A stretch of DNA of 64,000 nucleotides from Modestobacter sp. VKM Ac-2984 (GTDB lineage Bacteria; Actinomycetota; Actinomycetes; Mycobacteriales; Geodermatophilaceae), in NCBI RefSeq assembly GCF_026967985.1, contig NZ_JAPVBJ010000007.1, forward strand, positions 218,257-282,256. The letters are read 5' to 3'. The position numbers and the translations under genes were made by a program. Each line of letters starts with the position of its first letter. The first letter of the stretch is position 1. The notes under the pieces were generated by a model, which saw only the letters and a program-made list of their open reading frames with translations, did no database searches and was not told the origin of the DNA. This document shows positions 50,419 to 59,704 of the stretch, one piece after another.

Positions 50419-50446
50419 TCACCACAGCCGGGTCACCACAGCCGGG
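50419..50446 (-). repeat. 14-bp tandem duplication at the radA stop
   Basis: TCACCACAGCCGGG occurs twice head to tail (50419-50432 and 50433-50446). The second copy holds the last codons and stop of radA; the first is an exact duplicate just beyond the stop. Confidence 0.85.
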
Positions 50447-51800
50447 CGAAGGCGCCTCCCAGGTCGGGCACCTCGATCAGCCGGATCCCCTTCGGTGCGG
50501 GGCCGGAGTCCTCGGGCACGAGCGCGGCGGTGTACCCCTGGCGGGCAGCCTCGGCCAGCCGCCGCCCGGTGCCCCCCACCCGTCGGATCTCCCCGGACAG
50601 CCCGACCTCGCCGATCGCGACCAGGCCGGCGGGCAGCGGCCGGTCCTTCGAGGCCGAGGCGATCGCCAGGGCCAGCGCCAGGTCGGCGGCGGGCTCGGCG
50701 ATCCGGACGCCGCCGACGGAGGCGGCGAAGACGTCGGCGTCGGCAAGCCGGACCCCACCGCGGCGCTCGACCACGGCGTTGATCATGGCGACCCGCTGGG
50801 AGTCCAGCCCGCTGACCGCGCGGCGCGGCGAGCCGCCCCCGCCGGCGGTCGCCACGAGGGCCTGCACCTCGGCGAGCAGCGGCCGGCTGCCCTCCATCGT
50901 CACCGTCACGCAGCTGCCCGGCACCGGCGCGGACCGGCGGGAGACGAACAGGTGCGAGGGATCGGGGACGCCGACGACGCCGCCGTCGCCGATCTCGAAG
51001 CAGCCGATCTCGTCGGCCGGGCCGAAGCGGTTCTTGGTGGCCCGGACCAGGCGCAGTGTCGAGTGGCGCTCGCCGTCGAAGGAGATCACCACGTCGACCA
51101 GGTGCTCCAGCGCCCGCGGCCCGGCGATCGCGCCGTCCTTGGTGACGTGGCCGACCAGGATGGTGGTCATGTTCCGGTTCCTGGCCACCGCGCTGAGGGC
51201 GCTGGCCACGGCGCGCACCTGGGTGGCCCCGCCGTCGGTGCCGTCGACGGCGGGTGACCGGACGGTCTGCACGCTGTCGAGCACGAGCAGGGTGGGGGAC
51301 ACGTCCTCCACGTGGGCGAGCACCGCGGACAGCTCGGTCTCGGCGGCGAGGTAGAGCTGGTCGTGCAGGGCGCCGATCCGCTCGGCCCGCAGCCGGACCT
51401 GTGCCGCGGACTCCTCGCCGGAGACGACCAGCGTCGGGCCGTTGGCCGCGGCCACCCGGTGGGCGACCTCCAGGAGCAGGGTGGACTTGCCGACGCCGGG
51501 CTCGCCGGCCACGAGCAGCACGGCGCCCGGCACCAGGCCGCCGCCGAGGACCCGGTCGAACTCGGTGATCCCGGTGGGTACGGCCCGGGCGCCGGCGAGC
51601 TGCACCTGGCCGATCGGGAGCGCCTTGGCGCTGACCGGGCCGGCGGAGACGGCGCGCAACGGCGAGCCGATGGCGCCAACCTCCTGCACGCTGCCCCAGG
51701 CCTGGCACTCCGGGCAGCGCCCGACCCACTTCGCGGAGGTGTAGCCGCACTCGGTGCAACGGTGGGCGGGGCGGGTGGACTTCACACCGGATGCTGGCAC
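50433..51800 (-). CDS. radA: DNA repair protein RadA
   Basis: RecA-like ATPase that promotes branch migration in recombination. Zinc finger C15-X2-C18-X10-C29-X2-C32 opens the protein, then Walker [10 protein letters not shown] (99-106), the RadA-specific KNRFG motif in [13 protein letters not shown], and a Lon-like C-terminal domain ([23 protein letters not shown]). Length 455 from GTG 51800; GTG 51785 (455 minus 5 residues) is equally possible, as neither has a good ribosome site. A lipoprotein gene precedes it. Confidence 0.95.
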   Translation of the reverse strand: MPASGVKSTRPAHRCTECGYTSAKWVGRCPECQAWGSVQEVGAIGSPLRAVSAGPVSAKALPIGQVQLAGARAVPTGITEFDRVLGGGLVPGAVLLVAGEPGVGKSTLLLEVAHRVAAANGPTLVVSGEESAAQVRLRAERIGALHDQLYLAAETELSAVLAHVEDVSPTLLVLDSVQTVRSPAVDGTDGGATQVRAVASALSAVARNRNMTTILVGHVTKDGAIAGPRALEHLVDVVISFDGERHSTLRLVRATKNRFGPADEIGCFEIGDGGVVGVPDPSHLFVSRRSAPVPGSCVTVTMEGSRPLLAEVQALVATAGGGGSPRRAVSGLDSQRVAMINAVVERRGGVRLADADVFAASVGGVRIAEPAADLALALAIASASKDRPLPAGLVAIGEVGLSGEIRRVGGTGRRLAEAARQGYTAALVPEDSGPAPKGIRLIEVPDLGGAFARLW

Positions 51801-51847
51801 GCCGTCATGGTGACGGCGGGGTACGACAGTCCGGGTCGAGGTGTGGC

Positions 51848-52504
51848 TCAGCCCTCGCCGTCGGCCGACTCGTCCTCGCCCGCCTCGTCCCCGGGGAGCT
51901 GCTCTTCGCCGCCCTCTTCGCCGCCCTCTCCGCCGTGGCCGCCCTCTTCGCCGTGGAAGTCGAAGCCCTCACCGCGGGGCAGGTCACGGGTGGGCACGCC
52001 GACGGGCACCGGGATGGTGACCTCCCCGGCCTCCTCGAACGTGAAGGTGACGTCGATGGACTCCCCGGCGCCGATCGTCTCGGCGAGGTCCACCAGCGCG
52101 ACCGTGGGGCCGTTGCCGCTGCTCAGGTAGAGGACGCCGTTGGGCGGGATCGTGAGGTCCAGGTCCTCCGACGCGCTGCCGTCGGCCGCCAGCTCGGCGG
52201 CGTCGGGGTCGACGACCTCGACGCTGTCGAACGCATCGCCCTCGATCGACACGAGGGTGTCCCCCTCGAGGCCCGTGCTGGAGACGGCGCCGACCAGCCG
52301 GGCGTCGCTCCCGCTGGCGTACTGCCCGCCCGTCGGGTACGGCAGGGTCAGGGCCCGCAGCTGCAGGTCCTCCAGGTCGGCCTGGTTGCCCACGTTCGGC
52401 TCCTGGGTCGAGGTCTGCGTGACCTGCCCGGCGCTGCAGGCGGTGAGCGCGATCGGGGTGAGCAGCAGGACACCCATCACGGCAGCGCGCGGTGCGCGGT
52501 TCAC
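51848..52504 (-). CDS. Lipoprotein at the lpqE position
   Basis: Predicted 218-residue lipoprotein. Signal peptide with lipobox LTAC (Cys near residue 23) is followed by a beta-rich domain including LTLPYPTGGQYASGSDARLVGAV, NGVLYLSSGNGPTVALVDL and GAGESIDVTFTFEEAGEVTIPVPV, which resemble DUF461/PCuAC-like copper chaperone folds. The acidic tail is rich in Gly, Glu and His (FHGEEGGHGG), a possible metal-binding segment. Gene order with radA-disA on one side and carD on the other is that of LpqE (Rv3584). GTG 52504 has GGAGG 9 nt upstream. Function unknown. Confidence 0.8.
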   Translation of the reverse strand: MNRAPRAAVMGVLLLTPIALTACSAGQVTQTSTQEPNVGNQADLEDLQLRALTLPYPTGGQYASGSDARLVGAVSSTGLEGDTLVSIEGDAFDSVEVVDPDAAELAADGSASEDLDLTIPPNGVLYLSSGNGPTVALVDLAETIGAGESIDVTFTFEEAGEVTIPVPVGVPTRDLPRGEGFDFHGEEGGHGGEGGEEGGEEQLPGDEAGEDESADGEG

Positions 52505-52563
52505 AGCGTCGACCTCCAGAGACGTGCCGGCCACCGAGGACGCCGGTGGCACGAGTCGCAGTG

Positions 52564-52569
52564 AGCCTA
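52564..52569 (-). promoter_or_regulatory. Probable -10 box of the lipoprotein gene
   Basis: On the minus strand TAGGCT, preceded by GT, is 60 nt before GTG 52504, so a leader of about 53 nt is expected. It lies between this gene and the divergent photolyase gene. Confidence 0.45.
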
Positions 52570-52606
52570 ACGGTCGGCCGATGATGTGCGCTGGGAGGTG
52601 AGGGCC

Positions 52607-54172
52607 GTGGCGGCACGTGCTGGGGACGACCTGCCGGGGGCCGGCGACCCCGCGCTCGCCGACTTCCCAGCTCAGGACCCCGGCAGTCGCCGCTGGTGCT
52701 TCGCCGACCAGCTCGGGCCGCACTTCCTCGACGCGCCGGACCAGCCCGTGCTGCTGGTCGAGTCGCGCAGCGTCTTCCGCCGCCGCCGGTTCCACCGGCA
52801 GAAGGCGCACCTGCTGCTGTCCGCCCTCCGGCACCGTGCGGCCGAGCTCGGCGGGCAGGCCGTCTTCCTGCAGACCGACACCTACACCGAGGCGCTGGAC
52901 CAGGTCCAGGGGCGCCTGTCGGTGTGCGCGCCGACCACCTGGCCGGCGCGCGACCTCGTGTTGCGCCGTCCCGAGGTGACCGTGCTCGAGGCCCGCGGCT
53001 TCGTGACCCGGCAGGCGGACTTCCGACGCTGGGCGGCGGGCCGTTCGCGGCAGCGCCTGCTGATGGACGACTTCTACCGCGTGGCCCGGCGGGTGCACGA
53101 CGTCCTGATGGACGGCGCGGAGCCGGTCGGTGGCACCTGGAACCTCGACCACGAGAACCGCGAGCCGGCGCCGGCTGACGGGCGGGTGGGCGTCCCGCCC
53201 CCGTGGCTGCCCGTCGAGGACGAGATCGACGAGCAGGTGCGCGCCGACCTGGACCGTTGGGCGGCCGACGGCGACGTGGCGTTCGTCGGGGACGACGGCC
53301 CGCGGCTGTTCCCGGTCACGCACGCCGAGACCGAGGAGCGGCTCGCGGACTTCCTCACCCACCGGCTGCGCGCCTTCGGTCCGCACGAGGACGCGATGCT
53401 GGCCGGGGACCCGTGGCTGGCGCACTCGATGCTGTCGGCGTCGCTGAACCTCGGGCTGGTCGACCCCTCGGACGTCGTCGCCCGGGCCGACCGGGCGTAC
53501 CGGGACTCGGTGGCGGCCGGTGACCCGTTGCCGCTGAACTCGGTCGAGGGGTTCGTCCGGCAGGTGATGGGCTGGCGGGACTGGATCTGGCACCTGTACT
53601 GGCAGCTGGGGCGGGACTACCGGCACGGCAACGCGCTGGCCGCGCACGAGGAGGTGCCGCCCTGGCTGGCTGAGCTGGAGGCCGAGGCGGTGGGGGCCAA
53701 CTGCCTGTCCTCCGTGCTCGCCGACGTGCGGGGCCGCGGCTGGGTGCACCACATCCCGCGGCTGATGGTGCTGGGCAACTACGCGCTCCAGCGCGGGATC
53801 GAGCCACTGGCGATGACCGACTGGTTCCACCGGGTCTTCGTCGACGGCTACGACTGGGTGATGGTCGCCAACGTCGTCGGGATGAGCCAGCACGCCGACG
53901 GCGGTGTGCTGGCGACCAAGCCCTACGCCGCGGGTGGCGCCTACATCCACCGGATGAGCGACTACTGCGGTGGCTGCCGGTACGACCCGAAGAAGCGGCT
54001 GGGCCCCACGGCGTGCCCGTTCACCGCCGGCTACTGGGCCTTCCTGGAGCGCAACCGGGAGCGGCTGGCCGACAACCGGCGGATGCGCCAGCCACTGGCC
54101 GGGCTGGGGCGGCTCACGGACCTCGAGGCCGTCGTCGAGCAGGAACGCGACCGGGGCACCGACCCCCGCTGA
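52607..54172 (+). CDS. Iron-sulfur bacterial cryptochrome/(6-4) photolyase (FeS-BCP, PhrB-like)
   Basis: Flavoprotein that uses light to repair (6-4) pyrimidine photoproducts or to sense light. The four cluster ligands are Cys366, Cys454, Cys457 and Cys470; their spacings (88, 3 and 13) equal those published for Agrobacterium PhrB (350, 438, 441, 454). The N-terminal RWCFADQLGPHF and VESRSVFRRRRFHRQKAHLLLSALRH are typical, as are SVEGFVRQVMGWRDWIW and MSQHADGGVLATKPYAAGGAYIHRMSDYC. Length 521. GTG 52607 has GGGAGG 8 nt upstream. A sun-exposed habitat would fit. Confidence 0.94.
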   Translation: MAARAGDDLPGAGDPALADFPAQDPGSRRWCFADQLGPHFLDAPDQPVLLVESRSVFRRRRFHRQKAHLLLSALRHRAAELGGQAVFLQTDTYTEALDQVQGRLSVCAPTTWPARDLVLRRPEVTVLEARGFVTRQADFRRWAAGRSRQRLLMDDFYRVARRVHDVLMDGAEPVGGTWNLDHENREPAPADGRVGVPPPWLPVEDEIDEQVRADLDRWAADGDVAFVGDDGPRLFPVTHAETEERLADFLTHRLRAFGPHEDAMLAGDPWLAHSMLSASLNLGLVDPSDVVARADRAYRDSVAAGDPLPLNSVEGFVRQVMGWRDWIWHLYWQLGRDYRHGNALAAHEEVPPWLAELEAEAVGANCLSSVLADVRGRGWVHHIPRLMVLGNYALQRGIEPLAMTDWFHRVFVDGYDWVMVANVVGMSQHADGGVLATKPYAAGGAYIHRMSDYCGGCRYDPKKRLGPTACPFTAGYWAFLERNRERLADNRRMRQPLAGLGRLTDLEAVVEQERDRGTDPR

Positions 54173-54218
54173 CGGCGGCCCTCCGGCCGCGGCCGGCCAG
54201 GGGCGGGAGGGGGCGTCC

Positions 54219-55079
54219 TCAGGTGATCGCCGCACCGCCGGCCAGCAGCAGGGCGACGTCCAGCACGGTCAGCAGCAGCACCGCCGGGAAGGCGAGCCGG
54301 CGGCCGCGCCGACTGCCGGCGAGCGCGGCGACGACCACGGTCGGGGCGGCGAACGCGCAGGCCAGCAGGCCGAGCAGGCCGGGTGGGCCGGGTGGCCCGA
54401 GCACGAGCAGCAGGGTGGCGGCACCGAGCAGGACGGCGCCGGTGACCGCGGAGGGCACCGCGCCGACCCGATGGGGCAGCCCGCGGACCCCCGTGGCGAG
54501 GTCGTCTTCGACGTCGGGCGCGACGTTGGCGACGTGCGCCGCACCGCCGAGCGCGGCCCCGGCCGCGATCAGCCACCACGGTGCACCGGGGCTGCCCGGC
54601 GCCGCGGCGACCACGCCGGCGGGGAGTGCGCCGAAGCCGGTCAGGTAGGGGAGCGGGGACAGCGCGGTGCGCTTGAGGCCGGCGTCGTAGGCCAGCCCGC
54701 TGGCGACCAGCACGAGCAGCAGCAGACCCGGCACGAGGCCGAGGGCCAGGGACGTGCCGACCGCGACGACGACGGCGACGGCCGTCGCCCGGCCGAGCAG
54801 CGTCGGGCTGACCACCCCCTGGACGACGGGCTTGTCGGTCCGGCCGACCGCCCGGTCGCGGTCGGCGTCCAGCCAGTCGTTGCACCACCCGATCGATGCC
54901 TGCCCGGCCAGCACCGCGACCCCGACCAGCGCGGTCCGCCCGGCCGGGACGCCGGCGGTGACGGCGAGCAGGACGGCGACGGTGGTGACCGCCAGGGTCG
55001 GCTCCAGGTGGGTCGCGCGGGCCATCGCCGCGGCGGTCGCGAAGGGGCCGGAGCGGTGTCCGACGCCGTCGGACTGCAC
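54219..55079 (-). CDS. UbiA family prenyltransferase
   Basis: Integral membrane enzyme that joins an isoprenoid diphosphate to an acceptor. Eight or nine hydrophobic helices are visible. The first Asp-rich motif is NDWLDADRDRAVGRTDKPV; the second is weaker (NVAPDVEDDLATGVRGLPHR). GTG 55079 gives 286 residues; ATG 55025 (268) and an upstream 55166 are options. The family includes chlorophyll synthase-like and 4-hydroxybenzoate-like members, and short actinobacterial UbiA proteins with unassigned acceptors. It points away from carD and faces the photolyase gene. Substrate cannot be read. Confidence 0.85.
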   Translation of the reverse strand: MQSDGVGHRSGPFATAAAMARATHLEPTLAVTTVAVLLAVTAGVPAGRTALVGVAVLAGQASIGWCNDWLDADRDRAVGRTDKPVVQGVVSPTLLGRATAVAVVVAVGTSLALGLVPGLLLLVLVASGLAYDAGLKRTALSPLPYLTGFGALPAGVVAAAPGSPGAPWWLIAAGAALGGAAHVANVAPDVEDDLATGVRGLPHRVGAVPSAVTGAVLLGAATLLLVLGPPGPPGLLGLLACAFAAPTVVVAALAGSRRGRRLAFPAVLLLTVLDVALLLAGGAAIT

Positions 55080-55176
55080 ACCGACCACCCCCCTGTCAAC
55101 CCCATGTCGGGCTCGATCACGCCGCTGACCTGCACTTTTGTCGGACTCTGCCGAGCCGAGGGGCATTCTTCCGTGC

Positions 55177-55182
55177 TAACCT
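55177..55182 (+). promoter_or_regulatory. Extended -10 promoter of carD
   Basis: TGCTAACCT gives a TGn extended -10 (TAACCT), with start expected near 55189 and a leader of about 20 nt that holds AAAGGGG. No -35 is clear, as for many RbpA/CarD-stimulated promoters. Confidence 0.5.
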
Positions 55183-55209
55183 GGGGTGAGCGAAAGGGGT
55201 CACATACAC

Positions 55210-55692
55210 ATGGGCTTCACTGTTGGCGAGACCGTTGTCTACCCGCACCACGGCGCGGCGCTCATCGAGGCGATCGAGCAGCGCACCATCAAGGGCGTCG
55301 AGAAGTCGTACCTCGTGCTCAAGGTCGCCCAGGGCGACCTGACCGTCCGCGTGCCGGCCGACAACGCCGAGATCGTGGGCGTCCGCGACGTCGTCGGCCA
55401 GGACGGCCTGAACAAGGTCTTCGAGGTGCTGCGCGCGCCGCACACCGAGGAGCCGACCAACTGGTCGCGGCGCTACAAGGCCAACCTCGAGAAGCTGGCC
55501 TCGGGCGACGTGAACAAGGTCGCCGAGGTCGTGCGCGACCTCTGGCGTCGTGACAAGGACCGTGGCCTGTCCGCCGGCGAGAAGCGCATGCTCTCGAAGG
55601 CACGGCAGATCCTGGTCAGCGAGCTCGCGCTCGCCGAGGGCACCAACGAGGACAAGGCCGAGGTCCTCCTCGACGAGGTCCTGGCTTCCTGA
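55210..55692 (+). CDS. carD: RNA polymerase-binding transcription factor CarD
   Basis: Stabilises open promoter complexes by binding the RNA polymerase beta subunit. The 160 residues follow mycobacterial CarD closely: [21 protein letters not shown] and the RID, then [22 protein letters not shown] with the DNA-contacting Trp, and a helical C-terminal domain. ATG 55210 matches the family start; an upstream GTG at 55186 would overlap the leader. carD heads the carD-ispD-ispF-cysS-rlmB order. Confidence 0.97.
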   Translation: MGFTVGETVVYPHHGAALIEAIEQRTIKGVEKSYLVLKVAQGDLTVRVPADNAEIVGVRDVVGQDGLNKVFEVLRAPHTEEPTNWSRRYKANLEKLASGDVNKVAEVVRDLWRRDKDRGLSAGEKRMLSKARQILVSELALAEGTNEDKAEVLLDEVLAS

Positions 55693-55730
55693 CCGCCCAG
55701 CTCCACCCCAGAGACACCCAGACCACTCCC

Positions 55731-56417
55731 GTGCACGCTGTCGGCATCGTCGCAGCGGCCGGGAGTGGTCTGCGTCTGGGGGCAGAACTGCCCAAGGCCC
55801 TGGTGCCCCTCGGTGGCCGGCCGCTGGTCTGCTGGGCGGTCGAGTCGCTGCGTGCCGGCGGGGTCGAGCAGGTGGTGGTCGCCGTCCCGGCGTCGCAGCA
55901 GGCGGCCTTCACCGCCGTGCTCCCCGGTGACGTGCACGTCGTCGTCGGCGGGGACACGCGCACGGCGTCGGTCCGTGCGGCCCTCGCCACCGCCCGTGAG
56001 CACGCCTCGGACCAGGAGCGCACCGCGGTGCTGGTCCACGACGCGGCGCGGCCGCTGACCCCGCCCGACGTCGTCGCCCGGGTGCTGGCCGCCCTCGCCG
56101 GCGGCGCCCGCGCCGTCGTCCCGGTGCTGCCCGTCGTCGACACCACCGTGGTCGTCGACGCCGACGGCGTGGTGACCGCGGACGTCCCCCGCGCCCCGCT
56201 GCGCCGGGTGCAGACCCCGCAGGGCTTCGAACGGGCCACCCTGATGGCCGCCTACGCCCACGCGCACGGCACCGCGGCCGAGTTCACCGACGACGCCTCG
56301 GTGGTCCGGGCCGCCGGGATCCCGGTGCAGACCGTGGCCGGCGACGAGCGCGCCGCCAAGATCACCGTCGCGCACGACCTGCGGATGGCCGAGCTGCAGA
56401 CCGAGCGGCCCCGATGA
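55731..56417 (+). CDS. ispD: 2-C-methyl-D-erythritol 4-phosphate cytidylyltransferase
   Basis: Third step of the MEP isoprenoid pathway, transferring CMP from CTP. The nucleotide-binding [25 protein letters not shown] is at residues 5-29, with [26 protein letters not shown] and the RVQTPQGFE substrate segment. Length is 228 residues from GTG 55731. Stop overlaps the ispF ATG. Confidence 0.96.
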   Translation: MHAVGIVAAAGSGLRLGAELPKALVPLGGRPLVCWAVESLRAGGVEQVVVAVPASQQAAFTAVLPGDVHVVVGGDTRTASVRAALATAREHASDQERTAVLVHDAARPLTPPDVVARVLAALAGGARAVVPVLPVVDTTVVVDADGVVTADVPRAPLRRVQTPQGFERATLMAAYAHAHGTAAEFTDDASVVRAAGIPVQTVAGDERAAKITVAHDLRMAELQTERPR

Positions 56418-56923
56418 GCCCCGAACTGCCCCGCGTCGGCATCGGCACCGACGTCCACCCCATCGAGGCCGGCCGCCCGTGCTGGCTGGCCGGGCTGGAG
56501 TGGCCGGGCGTCGACGGCTGCGCCGGGCACTCCGACGGCGACGTCGTCGCCCACGCCGTGACCGACGCCGTGCTGTCGGCCGCGGGCCTCGGCGACATCG
56601 GTGGGCTGCTGGGCACCGACGACCCCCGCTGGGCCGGCGCCCGTGGCGCCGCCGTGCTGGAGCACGTCCGCGAGGTGCTCACCGCGGCCGGCTGGCAGGT
56701 CGGCAACGTCTCGGTGCAGATGATCGGCACAACCCCCAAGGTCGGTCCCCGCCGGGCAGAGGCGGAGGCGGTGCTGTCGGCGGCCCTCGGTGCGCCGGTC
56801 AGCGTCACCGCCACCACGACCGACGGGCTGGGGCTCACCGGGCGCGGCGAGGGCCGGGCGGCGGTGGCCACGGCGCTGGTGGTCCGGAGCACGTCCGCCG
56901 CGCCCGTAGGATCGACCCGGTGA
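56414..56923 (+). CDS. ispF: 2-C-methyl-D-erythritol 2,4-cyclodiphosphate synthase
   Basis: Forms the cyclic diphosphate intermediate of the MEP pathway. Zinc ligands are D-V-H in [12 protein letters not shown] and the His of [31 protein letters not shown] and [21 protein letters not shown] follow, then [14 protein letters not shown]. Length 169. ATG 56414 overlaps ispD. Its end holds the promoter-like box of cysS, and its stop overlaps the cysS start. Confidence 0.97.
   Translation: MSPELPRVGIGTDVHPIEAGRPCWLAGLEWPGVDGCAGHSDGDVVAHAVTDAVLSAAGLGDIGGLLGTDDPRWAGARGAAVLEHVREVLTAAGWQVGNVSVQMIGTTPKVGPRRAEAEAVLSAALGAPVSVTATTTDGLGLTGRGEGRAAVATALVVRSTSAAPVGSTR
56907..56912 (+). promoter_or_regulatory. 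-10 box for leaderless transcription of cysS
   Basis: TAGGAT ends 7 nt before GTG 56920, inside the last codons of ispF. The flanks (CGCCCGTAGG) repeat those of the lysS box. Confidence 0.45.
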
Positions 56924-58320
56924 GCCTCCGCCTGTACGACACGGCCGCCCGTGCCGTGCGCGACTTCACGCCCCTGCGTGCAGGACAGGTCTCCATGTAC
57001 GTCTGCGGGCTGACCGTGCAGGGCCCGCCGCACATCGGCCACGTCCGGTTCGCGATCGCCTTCGACGTGCTGCGCCGCTGGCTGCTGCACCAGGGCGACG
57101 AGGTGATCTACGTCCGCAACGTCACCGACGTCGACGACAAGATCCTCACCAAGGCCGCAGCCGCCGGCGTCCCCTGGTGGGCCTGGGCGTACGAGAACGA
57201 ACGCGCCGCCACCCGCGCGTACGAGGTGCTGGGCACGCTGCCGCCCACCTACGAGCCGCGGGCCACCGGCCACGTGCCGGAGATGGTGGAGCTGATCGAG
57301 CGGCTGATCGCCGGCGGGCACGCCTACGACGTCGACGGCGACGTCTACTTCGACGTCCGGTCCTTCCCCGGGTACGGCGAGCTGACCGGCCAGAAGCTGG
57401 GCGACCTGCAGCCGGCGGCGGACACCGAGACCGACGAGCGCAAGCGCGACCCCCGGGACTTCGCGCTGTGGAAGTCCGCCAAGGACGGCGACCCCGCCAC
57501 CGCGTCCTGGCCCACCCCGTGGGGGCGCGGGCGCCCCGGCTGGCACCTGGAGTGCTCGGCGATGGCCGAGAAGTACCTGGGTGCCGAGTTCGACGTCCAC
57601 GGAGGTGGGCTCGACCTCCGCTTCCCGCACCACGAGAACGAGCGGGCCCAGTCGCAGGCCGCCGGTGACGGGTTCGCCCGGTACTGGCTGCACAACGGCT
57701 GGGTCACCATGGGCGGCGAGAAGATGAGCAAGTCCCTGGGCAACACCGCCCTGGTCGACGAGGTCGTCCAGCGCGTGCGCCCGGTGGAGCTGCGCTACTA
57801 CCTGGCGGCCCCGCACTACCGCAGCACGATCGAGTTCACCGAGGCCGCGCTGGAGGAGGCCGGGGTCGCCTACCGGCGGCTGGAGTCCTTCGTCCGGCGT
57901 GCGGCCGAGGTGGTGGGCGCCGACGCCGGCAAGCCGGTGCTGCCCGCCGAGTTCACCGCCGCCCTGGACGACGACCTGAGCACGCCGGCCGCCGTCGCGG
58001 TGGTCCACGAGGTCGTCACCCAGGGCAACAGCGCGCTGGCCGCCGACGACCACGAGGCGCTCGCCGCCGCGCTGGGCGCGGTCCGGGAGATGCTCGGCGT
58101 GCTCGGCCTCGACCCGCTCGACCCGCAGTGGGCCGACGCCGGCGGCGACCGCCGCCTGGTGGAGGCCACCGACGGCCTGGTCGCGCTCGCGCTGGAGCAG
58201 CGCACCGCGGCCCGGGCCCGCAAGGACTACGCGTCAGCTGACGCGATCCGGAACCAGCTCGGCGCCCTGGGCGTGCAGGTCGAGGACACCCCCCAGGGCA
58301 CACGATGGGAGCTGACCTGA
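56920..58320 (+). CDS. cysS: Cysteinyl-tRNA synthetase
   Basis: Class I synthetase charging tRNA-Cys. Motif HIGH is in [21 protein letters not shown] near residue 38, CysRS zinc ligands include [10 protein letters not shown] and [15 protein letters not shown] with [11 protein letters not shown], and the KMSKS loop reads [10 protein letters not shown]. Length 466. GTG 56920 overlaps the ispF stop. Its order ispF-cysS-rlmB is conserved in Actinobacteria and marks this as the true CysS rather than the MshC cysteine ligase. Confidence 0.97.
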   Translation: MSLRLYDTAARAVRDFTPLRAGQVSMYVCGLTVQGPPHIGHVRFAIAFDVLRRWLLHQGDEVIYVRNVTDVDDKILTKAAAAGVPWWAWAYENERAATRAYEVLGTLPPTYEPRATGHVPEMVELIERLIAGGHAYDVDGDVYFDVRSFPGYGELTGQKLGDLQPAADTETDERKRDPRDFALWKSAKDGDPATASWPTPWGRGRPGWHLECSAMAEKYLGAEFDVHGGGLDLRFPHHENERAQSQAAGDGFARYWLHNGWVTMGGEKMSKSLGNTALVDEVVQRVRPVELRYYLAAPHYRSTIEFTEAALEEAGVAYRRLESFVRRAAEVVGADAGKPVLPAEFTAALDDDLSTPAAVAVVHEVVTQGNSALAADDHEALAAALGAVREMLGVLGLDPLDPQWADAGGDRRLVEATDGLVALALEQRTAARARKDYASADAIRNQLGALGVQVEDTPQGTRWELT

Positions 58321-59282
58321 TGGCCGGCAACAGTCAACGCCGCGGCCGCTCGGCCGGCGCAGGCAAGAAGACCGCCACCGCTGGGACGGGTGGCAAGAAC
58401 CGCCGCTCGCTCGCCGGCCGGGGCGCCACCCCGAAGGCCACGGAGCGGCCGCACCACCCGGCGTACAAGGCGGCGAAGGCCGCCGCGGCCCGTCAGGACA
58501 ACCGGCAGCGGGTGCAGCGGCGCAACGCCGAGGCCCCCGAGCTGCTGCTGGGCCGCAACCCGGTGCTGGAGGCGCTGCGCGCCAACATCCCGGCGACGGC
58601 GCTCTACGTCGTCACCGGTGACACGAGCCGCGGCGGGACCGACGAGCGGATCGCCGAGTCCGTGCAGCTGGCTGCCGACCGTGGGCTGCCGCTGCTCGAG
58701 GTGGGCAAGGCCGAGTTCGACCGGATGAGCGACCACGCGCTGCACCAGGGCATCGGCCTGATGGTGCCGCCCTACGACTACGCGCACCCCGACGACCTGC
58801 TCGACATCGCCCGCAACTCCGGCCGCCCGCCGCTGATCGTGGCGCTGGACGGCGTCACCGACCCGCGCAACCTGGGCGCGGTCATCCGCTCGGCCGCGGC
58901 CTTCGACGCGCACGGTCTCGTCGTCCCCGAGCGCCGCGCGGTGGGCATGACCGGCTCGGCCTGGCGTACCAGCGCCGGCGCGGCGGCCCGGCTGCGGGTG
59001 GCCCGAGCCGTCAACCTGGGCCGCAGCCTGGCCTCCTACCAGGAGGCGGGCCTGCAGACCGTCGGCCTGGCTGCCGACGGCGACATGGACATCCACTCCT
59101 ACGACGGCTTCGCCGACCCGATCGCTCTGGTCGTCGGGGCCGAGGGCGCCGGGCTGTCCCGACTGGTCCGCGAGCGTTGCGACGTCGTCCTGTCCATCCC
59201 GATCACCAAGGACACCGAGTCGCTGAACGTCAGCGTCGCGGCCGGGATCGCCCTCTACGCCGCGGCTTCCGCCCGCCGGTGA
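58320..59282 (+). CDS. rlmB: 23S rRNA (guanosine-2'-O-)-methyltransferase RlmB
   Basis: SPOUT methyltransferase of the TrmH/RlmB group. A basic, Gly/Lys-rich extension (residues 1-75) precedes the substrate-binding domain ([22 protein letters not shown]). The knotted SPOUT domain has [41 protein letters not shown] and the closing [23 protein letters not shown]. Length 320. ATG 58320 overlaps the cysS stop. Confidence 0.95.
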   Translation: MAGNSQRRGRSAGAGKKTATAGTGGKNRRSLAGRGATPKATERPHHPAYKAAKAAAARQDNRQRVQRRNAEAPELLLGRNPVLEALRANIPATALYVVTGDTSRGGTDERIAESVQLAADRGLPLLEVGKAEFDRMSDHALHQGIGLMVPPYDYAHPDDLLDIARNSGRPPLIVALDGVTDPRNLGAVIRSAAAFDAHGLVVPERRAVGMTGSAWRTSAGAAARLRVARAVNLGRSLASYQEAGLQTVGLAADGDMDIHSYDGFADPIALVVGAEGAGLSRLVRERCDVVLSIPITKDTESLNVSVAAGIALYAAASARR

Positions 59283-59695
59283 CCGGACCGGCCGGGCCTG
59301 CTGCGCAGGACCGGCCGGCGACGGCGGTGCGGCTCGGGCTCGAGCCGCACCCGGAGGGCGGCTGGTACCGGCGCACCTGGACGTCCCCCGCCGTCGCCGG
59401 CGACCGGCCGGCGGCGACGGCGATCGTCTTCCTGCTGGCCGAGGGGGAGCACTCCGCCTGGCACCGGGTCGACGCCGACGAGCTCTGGCTGTGGCACGGG
59501 CCGGAAGAGCTCACGCTGCAGCTCTCCGACGCCCCGGACGCCGACGTCGCGACGGCGGTGACCCTGGGGCCGGAGCTGGTCCAGGTGCTGGTGCCTGCCG
59601 GGCGGTGGCAGTGCACCCTGCCGGTGAGCACCGAGGTGCTGGTCAGCTGCGTGGTGTCCCCGGGGTTCCGGTGGAGCGGCTTCCAGCTGGGGTGA
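59279..59695 (+). CDS. Cupin family protein (DUF985-like)
   Basis: Predicted 138-residue cupin. Early [18 protein letters not shown] and [29 protein letters not shown] are the DUF985 pattern, with metal-binding candidates H, E and H in [15 protein letters not shown] ends the protein. GTG 59279 overlaps the rlmB stop, so it belongs to this operon. Members have been linked to sugar or nucleotide metabolism; here no specific function can be stated. Confidence 0.85.
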   Translation: MTGPAGPAAQDRPATAVRLGLEPHPEGGWYRRTWTSPAVAGDRPAATAIVFLLAEGEHSAWHRVDADELWLWHGPEELTLQLSDAPDADVATAVTLGPELVQVLVPAGRWQCTLPVSTEVLVSCVVSPGFRWSGFQLG

Positions 59696-59704
59696 GCGGC
59701 CGAC

